Of a stretch of DNA of 64,000 nucleotides, positions 11,168 to 21,100 are shown in pieces. This DNA comes from Phytophthora colocasiae (lineage: Eukaryota > Oomycota > Peronosporomycetes > Peronosporales > Peronosporaceae), in the NCBI GenBank assembly GCA_018806915.1, contig JAGKQI010000023.1, positions 124,001-188,000 on the forward strand, written 5' to 3'. Position numbers and translations under genes: made by a program. Numbering within the stretch: the first letter of the stretch is position 1; every line of letters starts with the position of its first letter. The notes under the pieces are model-generated. The model saw nothing but the letters and a program-made list of their open reading frames with translations. It searched no databases and was not told the origin of the DNA.

Positions 11168-11178
11168 AGGAGGGGCGG
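11168..11178 (+). other. Polypurine tract of element B
   Basis: AGGAGGGGCGG lies one base before the LTR's initial TG. This is the expected plus-strand primer site of an LTR retrotransposon. It shows that the LTR at 11180 is a 3' LTR belonging to the plus-strand element on its left, and that the antisense ORF lies inside that element. Confidence 0.7.
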
Positions 11179-11179
11179 T

Positions 11180-12865
11180 TGACATGATGTTAATTCCGAT
11201 TTTCGAGCGACAGGTGGATATTACGTTACGATGTGATTGGTTATACTATGGGTTATAAGCGAAAGGGACTTTGGGACGCGGCAGCACCCGTGCGACATCT
11301 GTGGAAGATTGTGGATAAACCTTCGCCTGACTGTAAAGGGGCCCAAAGGACCAGAAGTGTACTTCAGAGTGTGCACAACTCTGAAGGTCAACTACACTCT
11401 GTCTGGTCACCGGACTTTCCTCGACGATGAGTGCCTAAGTTCTGGCGGAAAGTCTCTCAGAAGAACGTATCTCTGAGAGACCTCATCCCGTTACCGTCCA
11501 GCGCGACGATGGATGGTTCAAGGATTCACAATATATACTCACAGAGACCAAGTATCGCGCGTCGGACGCCGCGCACCCGCGTAACCCTCAAGATCTTCAT
11601 GTACGTCGAAGCATTAGTGCTCCGTACTCTGGTTTCGTACTCAAGACTCTGGTATCTCTAACTCTGAGTGACTAAGACTCTGAAGACCAAGTGATATCAG
11701 ACTCTAAAAACCAGGATACCGGACTCTGAAACCACCGAAGATCCAATACCATACTGAAACCAAGTGAACCCAAGTTCAAGTCACGCATTCAAGTGATTAC
11801 TGACCTGCACATCCCCCGTAATGACGTCTCTACCTGTCAACCCATCGAGATCGGCTGCACAGACTGCATACTGAGACCAAGTCAAAGTACCAGATGTATA
11901 CAAAGACCAAGAGTACCTGAGATATGAAGACTGACTGCATAAAGGACGCAAAAGATGACAAGAAGGAGAGAGTTACCAGAGATATATGATAGTTATGAGG
12001 AAGATAAACGATAAACAGAGTTCAATTTGCCGTGTAACCCAGAAGTCGTTGTATTTCTGTTTGCAAGGCCACGCCAAGCATCGCTGCCGTGTGATCTCTC
12101 GCCTATTCAATCCCCTTAGGCGGAGATCAGGTAACGTAGCGACCTGAAAGGACCCGCCTATTCCATATCCTAGTTGGGTCGTTTGTTTTGTCTCTAGCGG
12201 TAGCCCATTTCATATTGCTCGTTTGGACAGGCTCTGGAAACTAGACAGTCGTTTTCAGAGTGCAAGGTAGACTGTTATATATAGCCGATTGTATTGGTTT
12301 ATATTTTCCCTCTATACTAGAGGGTGGTGCGCGAACGTAAAGGGATACCAGACAGACCAGGTGTCTGGTAGCAAGTCCCTAGTTGACCTGGAGTGTTAGC
12401 CCACCGTTCAAGGGCCTAGAAAGAATAAGAACGGCTGTATATATTTGTATATTTTCGAACTCTGTATATTGGTTGTTTATCTCTGAAAGTCAAGTATCTC
12501 GGTTCTGGATTTGTGATATTCAGACACCGATTTCAGACTTTCTCTGGTATATCCATCTCTTTTCGACCGCCAACTTCCTGGAAACCATCTTGGTTCCCAG
12601 AGATTCCGACTCCCGAACGCTCCTGGAAGGATTTCCTGAATACCGACACCAGACTCAAGGGAAACCCCAACTTCTCTTCACGACACATTCTCAGACTCCG
12701 GCGAGGGTCATATTTCCGAAGACAACGAACCCACGAGGATACCGCAAGGTACCACACGCCAACCTATCGTTGTACGGCTCTGAAAACCCCTTTTTAGTAG
12801 TCGTATAACTAGGGTTCACTATACGCCCCCTGCTCCGCGACCAAAGTTTCACCGACTTCGCGACA
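11180..12865 (+). repeat. 3' LTR of element B, recombinant at its 3' flank (1,686 bp)
   Basis: It starts TGACATGATG, ends CTTCGCGACA and is an inverted, nearly full-identity copy of the LTR at 3480-5169. Its left flank is a polypurine tract, as in a normal 3' LTR. Its right flank is TAGA followed by pol sequence in the opposite orientation, which is the flank expected for the 3' LTR of the element inserted into RNase H. One LTR therefore carries the outer flanks of two different LTRs, indicating a crossover inside it. Confidence 0.87.
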
Positions 12866-12869
12866 TAGA
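12866..12869. other. Target-site duplication, right copy (TAGA)
   Basis: This is the reverse complement of the TCTA at 5170-5173 and directly follows the LTR's terminal CA. See the left copy. Confidence 0.7.
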
Positions 12870-13680
12870 CGTCTTTGCGGCACCGTCGAAACTCAGAACA
12901 TAACCCTGATAACCTGCTTCCAACATTTCCACACTGATAGGAACTGGCGACTTGACTCGCCCTTTGACCGGGATCAGATTTTCAGAGACCTCATCCAGAT
13001 ACTCCCTGGGAGTAATGCCTGCACCGAGTATAGCTGGGAGTCCATCTTCGTCACGCTGTACCCGGCGGATCTCCAAGTTCCACTGCGACAACTTCATACC
13101 CCACTTGACATTCCCGCCGTCGGTGGAGCTCGATGTTAACAACCATTTCAGGACAGAGTATCTGGTATAGACCACAATCACCGGACTTGACTCCACCAAA
13201 GCTCTGAAGTTTTCCAAAACTCTGAGGATCGCAATCACCTCTTTCTCAGCGATATGATACCTGAGTTCGGCATCATTCAGGACACGACCCGTAAACCGGA
13301 CCGGGTGTATTATTCCCTCATATTCTTGTCCCAAAACTGCCGAAGCAGCCCAAGGATTCGCATGCGGAATGACAACAAACGGTCTGGTTCGGTCTGGATG
13401 TCTGAGCAGTGGAGTAGAGACTATCTTGCGTTTCAGAATCTCGAATGACTATATCCAGTCTGGAGCAAGATCTGGCGGACGATCCCATGTGTCGCTCCCT
13501 TTGGCACATTCTGCCCGAACTTCCCACCTTCGGCAGTACTCCTCTCCGAAAATGATCTTACGGGGTACACGCTCATCGGTGTACCCGATCACATCAAGGA
13601 GTTCCGTGCTCTTCTTCAGCCACGTGAAGCTCCGAGTGCTGTGGCTGATCGCAGCACTCTCTGTACAGGGCTTAACCCTG
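12866..13680 (-). pseudogene. Ty3/Gypsy pol, upstream half: RT connection, RNase H, start of second RNase H
   Basis: Read from 13680 down, the frame passes through the end of the reverse transcriptase region, an in-frame TAG near 13459, a connection segment (STPLLRHPD, FVVIPHANPWAAS) and the element's own RNase H (GRVLNDAELRYH, EKEVIAIL). After a linker it ends with SFDGAAKTS, the first catalytic Asp of the second, archaeal-type RNase H. The last codons join exactly, across one TCTA, to the RNase H continuing at 5170 on the other strand. These are therefore two halves of one gene separated by an insertion and an inversion. The upstream RT palm motifs are not visible. Confidence 0.8.
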
Positions 13681-13689
13681 TAAGTTGTG

Positions 13690-14575
13690 GTGGTCTTCGT
13701 ACGCCTTCACCATTTCCGGAACGTCCTGATGGAGGACGTTCGAATGTTTGGGCAGGTTTTGCGTAGATAACAAAACTATTGACCCCTATTCATGTTGCCC
13801 ATACCAACATTATCAGCGTTCAGCTTCTAGGGATCGACAGAAGATGCGATGGCATCCTGTACAAACCGTATTTGCCTTCGCAGGACAAAGTCTAGCGCTT
13901 CCAAGCTGAACCTTTTCAGCTCGTCGCCTTTGTCAGCAGCAGACCTTGTCTGCTCGCCATCATCTCTTATGTCTGTGCCCGGCACTGACATTGCGCGCGC
14001 TCCTGCTCAAACGAGACGTCGCACGCGTCACCGCAGCTGATAGTGTGCTGCTATGAGCTGTATCCTGGGGTTGTTCGGTCGCAACCGTGGATCCTCTCCC
14101 ACTTAAGGAGCAAGCTACCCCACCGAGCGTGCTCGGCAATCCATGCCTCATGGCGTTTACGTTGAACGGTGTATGCCCAGTCGAGGCATGTACCGAGTGG
14201 TTGATTGCAAATTCTGCCGTCGGCAACCACTCGATCCAATGTGGGAACGAATGAGCGTAGCTCTTCAGTGCGTCACCCAGTAAACGGTTGACGCGTTGGG
14301 TCTGTCCGGTCGTCTGTGGATGATCCGCAGTCGACATTGACAACTGTGAACCAAGAAGCGAAACACTTCTTGCCAGAACCGTGAAGCGTGAATCACATGT
14401 CGAGCGGCATGTCATTGTGGTGAAGCGCGAATAAAAATCTCGAGAGAGGCAACGTCGACCCTAGAAATAGTTGCATCGAGCGACAGGGTCTGCTGGTGAG
14501 CCAAGATGTTAGATCGATGACCTTAGACCAACCGTGAGGCGGATGGTGGACGGATCTGAACAGGTGATCACTCAA
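13690..14575 (-). pseudogene. Degraded integrase of a different Ty3/Gypsy family
   Basis: The best-preserved piece is 14415-13960 and contains HPQTTGQTQRVNR, then WLPTAEFAINHSVHASTGHTPF, the C-terminal half of a gypsy integrase core. The usual motif is GQTERVNR; Gln replaces the catalytic Glu here, so the enzyme would be dead. Upstream pieces (14575-14393) read on in shifting frames. Between 13690 and 13850 only short open stretches remain. This family differs from the chromodomain element, whose core reads ANGQQERSVQ. It is an old, decayed copy. Confidence 0.65.
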
Positions 14576-15447
14576 TTCCTTTCGGAAGAGTGATGGGCGA
14601 AGACACGGTGAGGTAAACCCAAATGATTAGAGCCCCGGATCTGGGTCAGATGAGATATACCGGCGTAAGGCAAGTATTGTGCCTTCCCGCAGAGATCACT
14701 AAAGGAACGAGGAGATCGAGAACATGACAAGTTCACTTGGTGTCGATCAGCTCCGGTCAGCGTCGACCTTCCCCAAGGACGTCAGGAAGAACGCCAAGAT
14801 CCGCTAATTAAGGATGACCACGTCAGACGGGTGACAACAGATCGGCTACGACTGTGGGATCAAAGATGATTTCGGATCGGTGATCGGGATTGCGATCAAC
14901 GGTTAGGTGAGATCGAGATCGGAAAAGCGGCTGCGTAGCCAGATGCCAGGCGATCGTAGGATAGCTGTTATGCATGGAACTAGTAGGTATAGAAATAACC
15001 ATAAACAGAACCGAATTTGCTCTGGGCCTCACAAGTGTCTTCATTCAAGCCTTGGACCGAGTGGTCTACTGGCCCACCAGAATCAAGAAGGTAAGGAGAC
15101 GAGATGTAGCATAGAGGTAAAGGATAATATCTTGACCTGTTTTACCCTAGCTAGTGATCTATCCTTGAAGTGCGAACTACGGATCCGAAGTAAACGTCTG
15201 CTTGGCCTGACGATCTCGTCGACTCTCAACCTATCATGACCCCCGCTATAGGAAGAGGCAAAAATCGTAGAGGAAGGGATCAGATCCCCAACATTGGACC
15301 CTTGAACCCTTGGAAGGCCTGGATCGAAGTCCAGGCGCCCGGATCAAAGCTCAAAAACTCGCCTAGACGTCTTCATAAGTCACCTGGAAGGGCGTAACTC
15401 GCCTACCGACGGGTACACAAGGTGAATCTTCACACATCTAGATCACG
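14576..15447. other. Unassigned repeat-like sequence
   Basis: I find no recognisable gene in these about 870 bases. It may be LTR or untranslated debris of the neighbouring gypsy remnant. A short plus-strand stretch near 15250-15350 is open, with a basic start, but matches nothing I know. Confidence 0.35.
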
Positions 15448-16308
15448 TGCCATGATGCTATCTCGGATTTTTGAGCGACTGGTGGATATTACGTTACGAT
15501 GTGATTGGTTATACTATGGATTACCAGTGAAAGAGATTTCGGGACACGGCCGCACCCGTGCGACATATGTGGAAAATTGTGGATAAACCGTCGCCTGAGT
15601 GTAAAGGAGTCCAAAGAACCAGAAGTGTACTTCAGAGTGTGCACAACTCTGAAGGTCAAACGCACTCTGTCTGGTCACTGGAATTTCCTCGACGATGAGT
15701 GTCTAATTTCTGGCGGAAAGTCTCTCAGAAGAACGTATCTCTAAGAGACCTCATCCCGTTACAGTCCATCGCGACGATTGATGGTTCAAGGATTCACATT
15801 ATTTACCCGCAGAGATCAAGTATCGCGCGCCGGACGCCGCGCACCCGCACAACCCTCAAGAACTTCGTATACGTAGAACTCCGTACTCTGAAATTCTACC
15901 CAAGACTCTGGTATCCCTACTCCGAGTGATCAAGACTATGAAAACCAAGACTTGGAAAACCAAAAGTGTTTTCAGACTCTGAAAACCAGGATACCAGACA
16001 CTGAAATCAACGAAGATCCAAGACCATACTAAAACCAAGTGAACCCAAGTTCAAGTCACGTAATCGAGTGATGCCTGACCTGCACATCCCCATAATGACG
16101 TCTCTACCTGTCAACCCATCGAGATCTGCTTCACCGATTGCATACTGAGACCAAGTCAAGATACCTGATACATACAAGAACCAAGTGTACCTGAGATACG
16201 AAGACTGACTGCATGAAGGACGCCAAGAACGACAAGAAGAAGATAGCTACCATATATATGAGAGTTACGAGAAAGATAAAACGATAAACAGAGTTCAATT
16301 TGCTTGCT
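15448..16308 (+). repeat. Truncated LTR of element C (5' half)
   Basis: It starts TGCCATGATG and follows the first about 855 bases of the LTR at 11180 with clearly more substitutions than separate the other two copies. Homology stops abruptly after the shared GTTCAATTTGC. The copy is therefore older, and is deleted from mid-LTR through the start of gag. Confidence 0.8.
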
Positions 16309-16526
16309 AAGCAATGAAGCAATTGAAGAAACAAACGACCAGGTCTACGGCAGCAAACGAAATATCTGGCCATCTTCCTTCCTTTTTTCCTTAGACCGTT
16401 CTCGACTTGAAATGCAAGAAAAAGAAGCAATGGGCAAAGAAATTTGGAATGAAAAGAGCTGCTACGGGCAGTATATTTCGCCCATTCTTCTTGACTGCAG
16501 TGCAACAGTCGCTATAAAACGGACCT
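16309..16526. other. Filler between LTR and gag of element C
   Basis: These 218 bases replace the second half of the LTR, the primer-binding site and about the first two thirds of the N-terminal gag frame. I see no similarity to other parts of the window, no inverted ends and no flanking duplication. It may be filler at a deletion junction or part of an unknown repeat. Confidence 0.4.
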
Positions 16527-17106
16527 GAGTCTGGTGTATCGATGTCTGAAGATCAAGGTAGTTCTCAGGCTCTGACGACTGATGTACCTGTGCCAAGTGT
16601 CATTGGGACTTCGCGTATTTCTGATGGACCTCCCATAGAAGTTCCACAGACTCGTCGCTGGTGTCCATGAGTCGAGGAGCGTCTTCGCATATGCCGCCGT
16701 CTACCGGAGGTCTGGCGAGGATCGTGCAGTGTGCTGATGCTGGAGGAATGGTCGCCGGAGAGTCAATGGGATTTCAGGTAACACGAACACTGATGCCTGT
16801 GAAGTCGGAGCCAGATGGCTTCGGTATCTCAGAAGAGAAGCCCGAGTTGCCAGAAGTGAAGTCTGAAAACCAGTTGTCCACCAGAAACTCTGTGCAAGAT
16901 TTCAGACAACTGACGCAAGAAGCTCCACCATCGTCTGTCTCGAGTCATAGGGCAAGTCACCGGAGCAAGCATCATAGTGTGAATAGCGAAGAACGGCAAA
17001 AGGTGTCACCCAGACGCTTGAGTTCTGTCGCGTCGAGCCACACACAGTCTGAAGCCCGAAGTTCTCAAAGATCAATCAAGCTGAGCCCAGACTGAACTGA
17101 ACGCTA
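16527..17106 (+). pseudogene. Gag fragment of element C, upstream of the MITE
   Basis: Homology to gag A starts at GAGTCTGG (A: about 2040 on the minus strand) and runs through MSEDQ, VPSVIGTS, a frameshift, MSMSRGASSHMPP and VTRTLMPVK. It is Ser/Pro-rich, as in A. It carries Arg where A has a stop codon. It ends at the TA into which the MITE inserted. Confidence 0.8.
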
Positions 17107-17654
17107 CAGACCTGGCCAAAAGGATAGGACACCCCATAAATTTTAGGTTCTCTCAGCCAATCCGCGGTCGTTCTTATCGCCAATTGCACCAATAAAAGCG
17201 TATTTCGTGCTGATCGGGCCTATCAAATTTGAGCTTCATCGGAGAAAAATTGAGTGACTTTCAATACAACAGTCCGATTTTGTGCCTGGTCAAAAGGATA
17301 AGACACTTTTTTATACTTTATATAGATGGACCTGACGTCCTTAAATGCTACTGGCGCTACCTTGAGGACGAGCCGAAGGTGAGGTTCAGCCGTTTGCAGG
17401 TGCGGCTAGTAGTTCAACTTCAACTCAAGCTATACAAAACTCAAGTATAAAAAAGTGTCTTATCCTTTTGACCAGGCACAAAATCGGACTGTTGTATTGA
17501 AAGTCACTCAATTTTTCTCCGATGAAGCTCAAATTTGATAGGCCCGATCAGCACGAAATACGCTTTTATTGGTGCAATTGGCGATAAGAACGACCGCGGA
17601 TTGGCTGAGAGAACCTAAAATTTATGGGGTGTCCTATCCTTTTGGCCAGGTCTG
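17107..17654. mobile_element. Tc1/mariner-like MITE with IR/DR-type ends
   Basis: This is a 548-bp non-coding element whose terminal inverted repeats are 212 bp each (17107-17318 and 17443-17654), leaving a 124-bp centre. Ends begin CAGACCTGGCCAAAAGGATA. The inner edge of each arm repeats a variant of this motif (CCTGGTCAAAAGGATAAGAC at 17285-17304), so each arm holds two directly repeated motifs about 170 bp apart. That is the layout of Sleeping Beauty-type IR/DR ends. It sits in gag with TA on the left and CA (probably mutated TA) on the right. Comparison with gag A supports a clean insertion. No transposase is encoded, so it must be mobilised in trans. Confidence 0.88.
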
Positions 17655-18160
17655 CACGCGTAGCAGCAGGAGTGGCAGCGTCGAATAGAACAAGAGCAGA
17701 AGGAGTTTTTGAGAACGTCTGGAATATATGGAACGTGAACGTCGACGGGAACAATGTGAGCCTTATACGCGTCAGCAGATCCAGACTCTCACAGACCGTC
17801 TGCTTGAATATGAAAGCGCCAGAATGGAAGCCCAGAGACGCGTGGACGACTTAGAAGAACGCCGAAGTCAGGTGTCTGATTCAAATCTCAGGTATCACGA
17901 TGCGACATCGAAACTGGAGACCCTGAAATCTGAGAGACAAGTTTCCGAGAGACAGAGCCTTGAAGCTGAGTTCTCAGATTGTTGGAAACGACGGGAAGCC
18001 GAGGTCAAAATCGAGCGTGCGCGTTAGGCAGACGAGCTGAAGCGTGACTGGATTTCGCAAATGAAGACCTTACGACAGTGGGTGCACGAAGTGGAGGTGG
18101 AGCATTCCACGTTAAGAGGTTCTATACCCTCAAGTGCATGTAGCAACTTCTACCCGGGGG
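17655..18160 (+). pseudogene. Gag fragment of element C, downstream of the MITE
   Basis: It resumes gag C with AACAGGAGTGGC-like codons and the coiled-coil region (RERRREQ, LTDRLLEYESARMEAQRR, DLEERRSQVSDS), matching gag A at about 1450-960 on the minus strand. A TAG interrupts it near 18026. It ends abruptly at 18160, where the satellite array begins, so the array junction truncates the element. Confidence 0.8.
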
Positions 18161-21100
18161 CGGGTCATGTATGTGCACAACCATTCCGCCCCGTCTATGT
18201 AAAGATGGCGTATACAATGCACGCGAACACGCACGTGGGAGGAAACAAACGACACACTTTTCCGCTTCTAGGATGTGCACCGACTATGTATATACGTATA
18301 CCACCTGTTTGTGTGCACGAAACCGAGCATGTATGCTGCGTGTATTCCGTGTCGTGCTTTCTATCCGCGAGTGTACTAGTAGCCACTGTAATGTTGTTGC
18401 AGGCTGCTTCTATCCGCTGATTGGCTACGAACTTGACATAAAACGGCTGTCTGTGGTTTGTAGTCGGATTCGGTATGGTCAAAAAGACACCCTTGCGAAA
18501 TTTCAGGCCCGCCAGGTCTGTAGTTGCTGCAGTATTACAATCTAATCGCTGATAGGTTATTGCGTGTATACACGCCCTTCTATGTCCATTCTCATAGTGA
18601 ACCATGTAGACATCGACATCTTACGAGTGGCTGTTTTTTTTCGCGCGAATTTTGCACCAACTTGGCCCTCCTGAGCTTCTTCTGTCTGGCGAAGGAGTTC
18701 AAAACCCCAAACTAGTGATATCGAGGTGCCCAAAACTGTTAACTTTGGGTTGGGGGACCCCACGATACAGGGCAAAGGGACCCCGACAGAGGGGCAAAAC
18801 CGGTTGAGGGGACCCCGGACCCCGCCGATACACGTGTATCGGCTGAAACATATATATAGGGTTGCGCCGGATCGTGGGGCCGGAGGACAAACTTTGAGAC
18901 GAGACTGTGTGCGTTGTAGTTGGCGGTAGCGGGCAAGTCGCGGCGCAAATCGTATCTACGGATCAAGGCGCGTCGAGTGGTACCGGTGGCGGGTCATGTA
19001 TGTGCACAACCATTCCGCCCCGTCTATGTAAAGATGGCGTATACAATGCACGCGAACACGCACGTGGGAGGAAACAAACGACACACTTTTCCGCTTCTAG
19101 GATGTGCACCGACTATGTATATACGTATACCACCTGTTTGCAGCACGAAACCGAGCATGTATGCTGCGTGTATTCCGTGTCGTGCTTTCTATCCGCGAGT
19201 GTACTAGTAGCCACTGTAATGTTGTTGCAGGCTGCTTCTATCCGCTGATTGGCTACGAACTTGACATAAAACGGCTGTCTGTGGTTTGTAGTCGGATTCG
19301 GTATGGTCAAACAGACACCCTTGCGAAATTTCAGGCCCGCCAGGTCTGTAGTTGCTGCAGTATTACAATCTAATCGCTGATAGGTTATTGCTTGTTTTCT
19401 AGCCCTTAGATGTCCATTCTCATAGTGTACCATGTAGACATCGAAATCTTACGAGTGTCTGTTTTTTCGCGCGAATTTTGCACCAACTTGGCCCTCCTGA
19501 GCTTCTTCTGTCTGGCGAAGGAGTTCAAAACCAAACTAGTGATATCGAGGTGCCCAAAACTGTTAACTTTGGGTTGGGGACCCCACGATACAGGGCAAAG
19601 GGACCCCCGACAGAGGGCAAAACCGGTTGAGGGACCCCCGGACCCCGCCGATACACGTGTATCGGCTGAAACATATATATAGGGTTGCGCCGGATCGTGG
19701 GGCCGGAGGACAAACTTTGAGACGAGACTGTGTGCGTTGTAGTTGGCGGTAGCGGGCAAGTCGCGGCGCAAATCGTATCTACGGATCAAGGCGCGTCGAG
19801 TGGTACCGGTGGCGGGTCATGTATGTGCACAACCATTCCGCCCCGTCTATGTAAAGATGGCGTATACAATGCACGCGAACACGCACGTGGGAGGAAACAA
19901 ACGACACACTTTTCCGCTTCTAGGATGTGCACCGACTATGTATATACGTATACCACCTGTTTGCAGCACGAAACCGAGCATGTATGCTGCGTGTATTCCG
20001 TGTCGTGCTTTCTATCCGCGAGTGTACTAGTAGCCACTGTAATGTTGTTGCAGGCTGCTTCTATCCGCTGATTGGCTACGAACTTGACATAAAACGGCTG
20101 TCTGTGGTTTGTAGTCGGATTCGGTATGGTCAAAAGACACCCTTGCGAAATTTCAGGCCCGCCAGGTCTGTAGTTGCTGCAGTATTACAATCTAATCGCT
20201 GATAGGTTATTGCGTGTATACACGCCCTTCTATGTCCATTCTCATAGTGAACCATGTAGACATCGACATCTTACGAGTGGCTGTTTTTTCGCGCGAATTT
20301 TGCACCAACTTGGCCCTCCTGAGCTTCTTCTGTCTGGCGAAGGAGTTCAAAACCCCAAACGAGGGATATCGAGGTGCCCAAAACTGTTAACTTTGGGTTG
20401 GGGGACCCCACGATACAGGGCAAATGGGACCCCCGACAGAGGGGCAAAACCGGTTGAGGGGGACCCCCGGACCCCGCCGATACACGTGTATCGGCGGAAA
20501 CATATATATAGGGTTGCGCCGGATCGTGGGGCCGGAGGACAAACTTTGAGACGAGACTGTGTGCGTTGTAGTTGGCGGTAGCGGGCAAGTCGCGGCGCAA
20601 ATCGTATCTACGGATCAAGGCGCGTCGAGTGGTACCGGTGGCGGGTCATGTATGTGCACAACCATTCCGCCCCGTCTATGTAAAGATGGCGTATACAATG
20701 CACGCGAACACGCACGTGGGAGGAAACAAACGACACACTTTTCCGCTTCTAGGATGTGCACCGACTATGTATATACGTATACCACCTGTTTGTGTGCACG
20801 AAACCGAGCATGTATGCTGCGTGTATTCCGTGTCGTGCTTTCTATCCGCGAGTGTACTAGTAGCCACTGTAATGTTGTTGCAGGCTGCTTCTATCCGCTG
20901 ATTGGCTACGAACTTGACATAAAACGGCTGTCTGTGGTTTGTAGTCGGATTCGGTATGGTCAAACAGACACCCTTGCGAAATTTCAGGCCCGCCAGGTCT
21001 GTAGTTGCTGCAGTATTACAATCTAATCGCTGATTGGTTATTGCGTGTATACACGCCCTTCTATGTCCATTCTCATAGTGAACGATGTAGACATCGATAT

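Noticed and set aside
11233..11661. Identical short proteins in the LTR copies (4688-5116 minus, 11233-11661 plus)
   Set aside because: They are open frames in LTR sequence, repeated only because the LTRs are copies; the third LTR carries divergent versions.
17229..17450. 73-codon frame in the MITE centre
   Set aside because: Mostly inside the palindromic arms, no domain; the element is non-coding.
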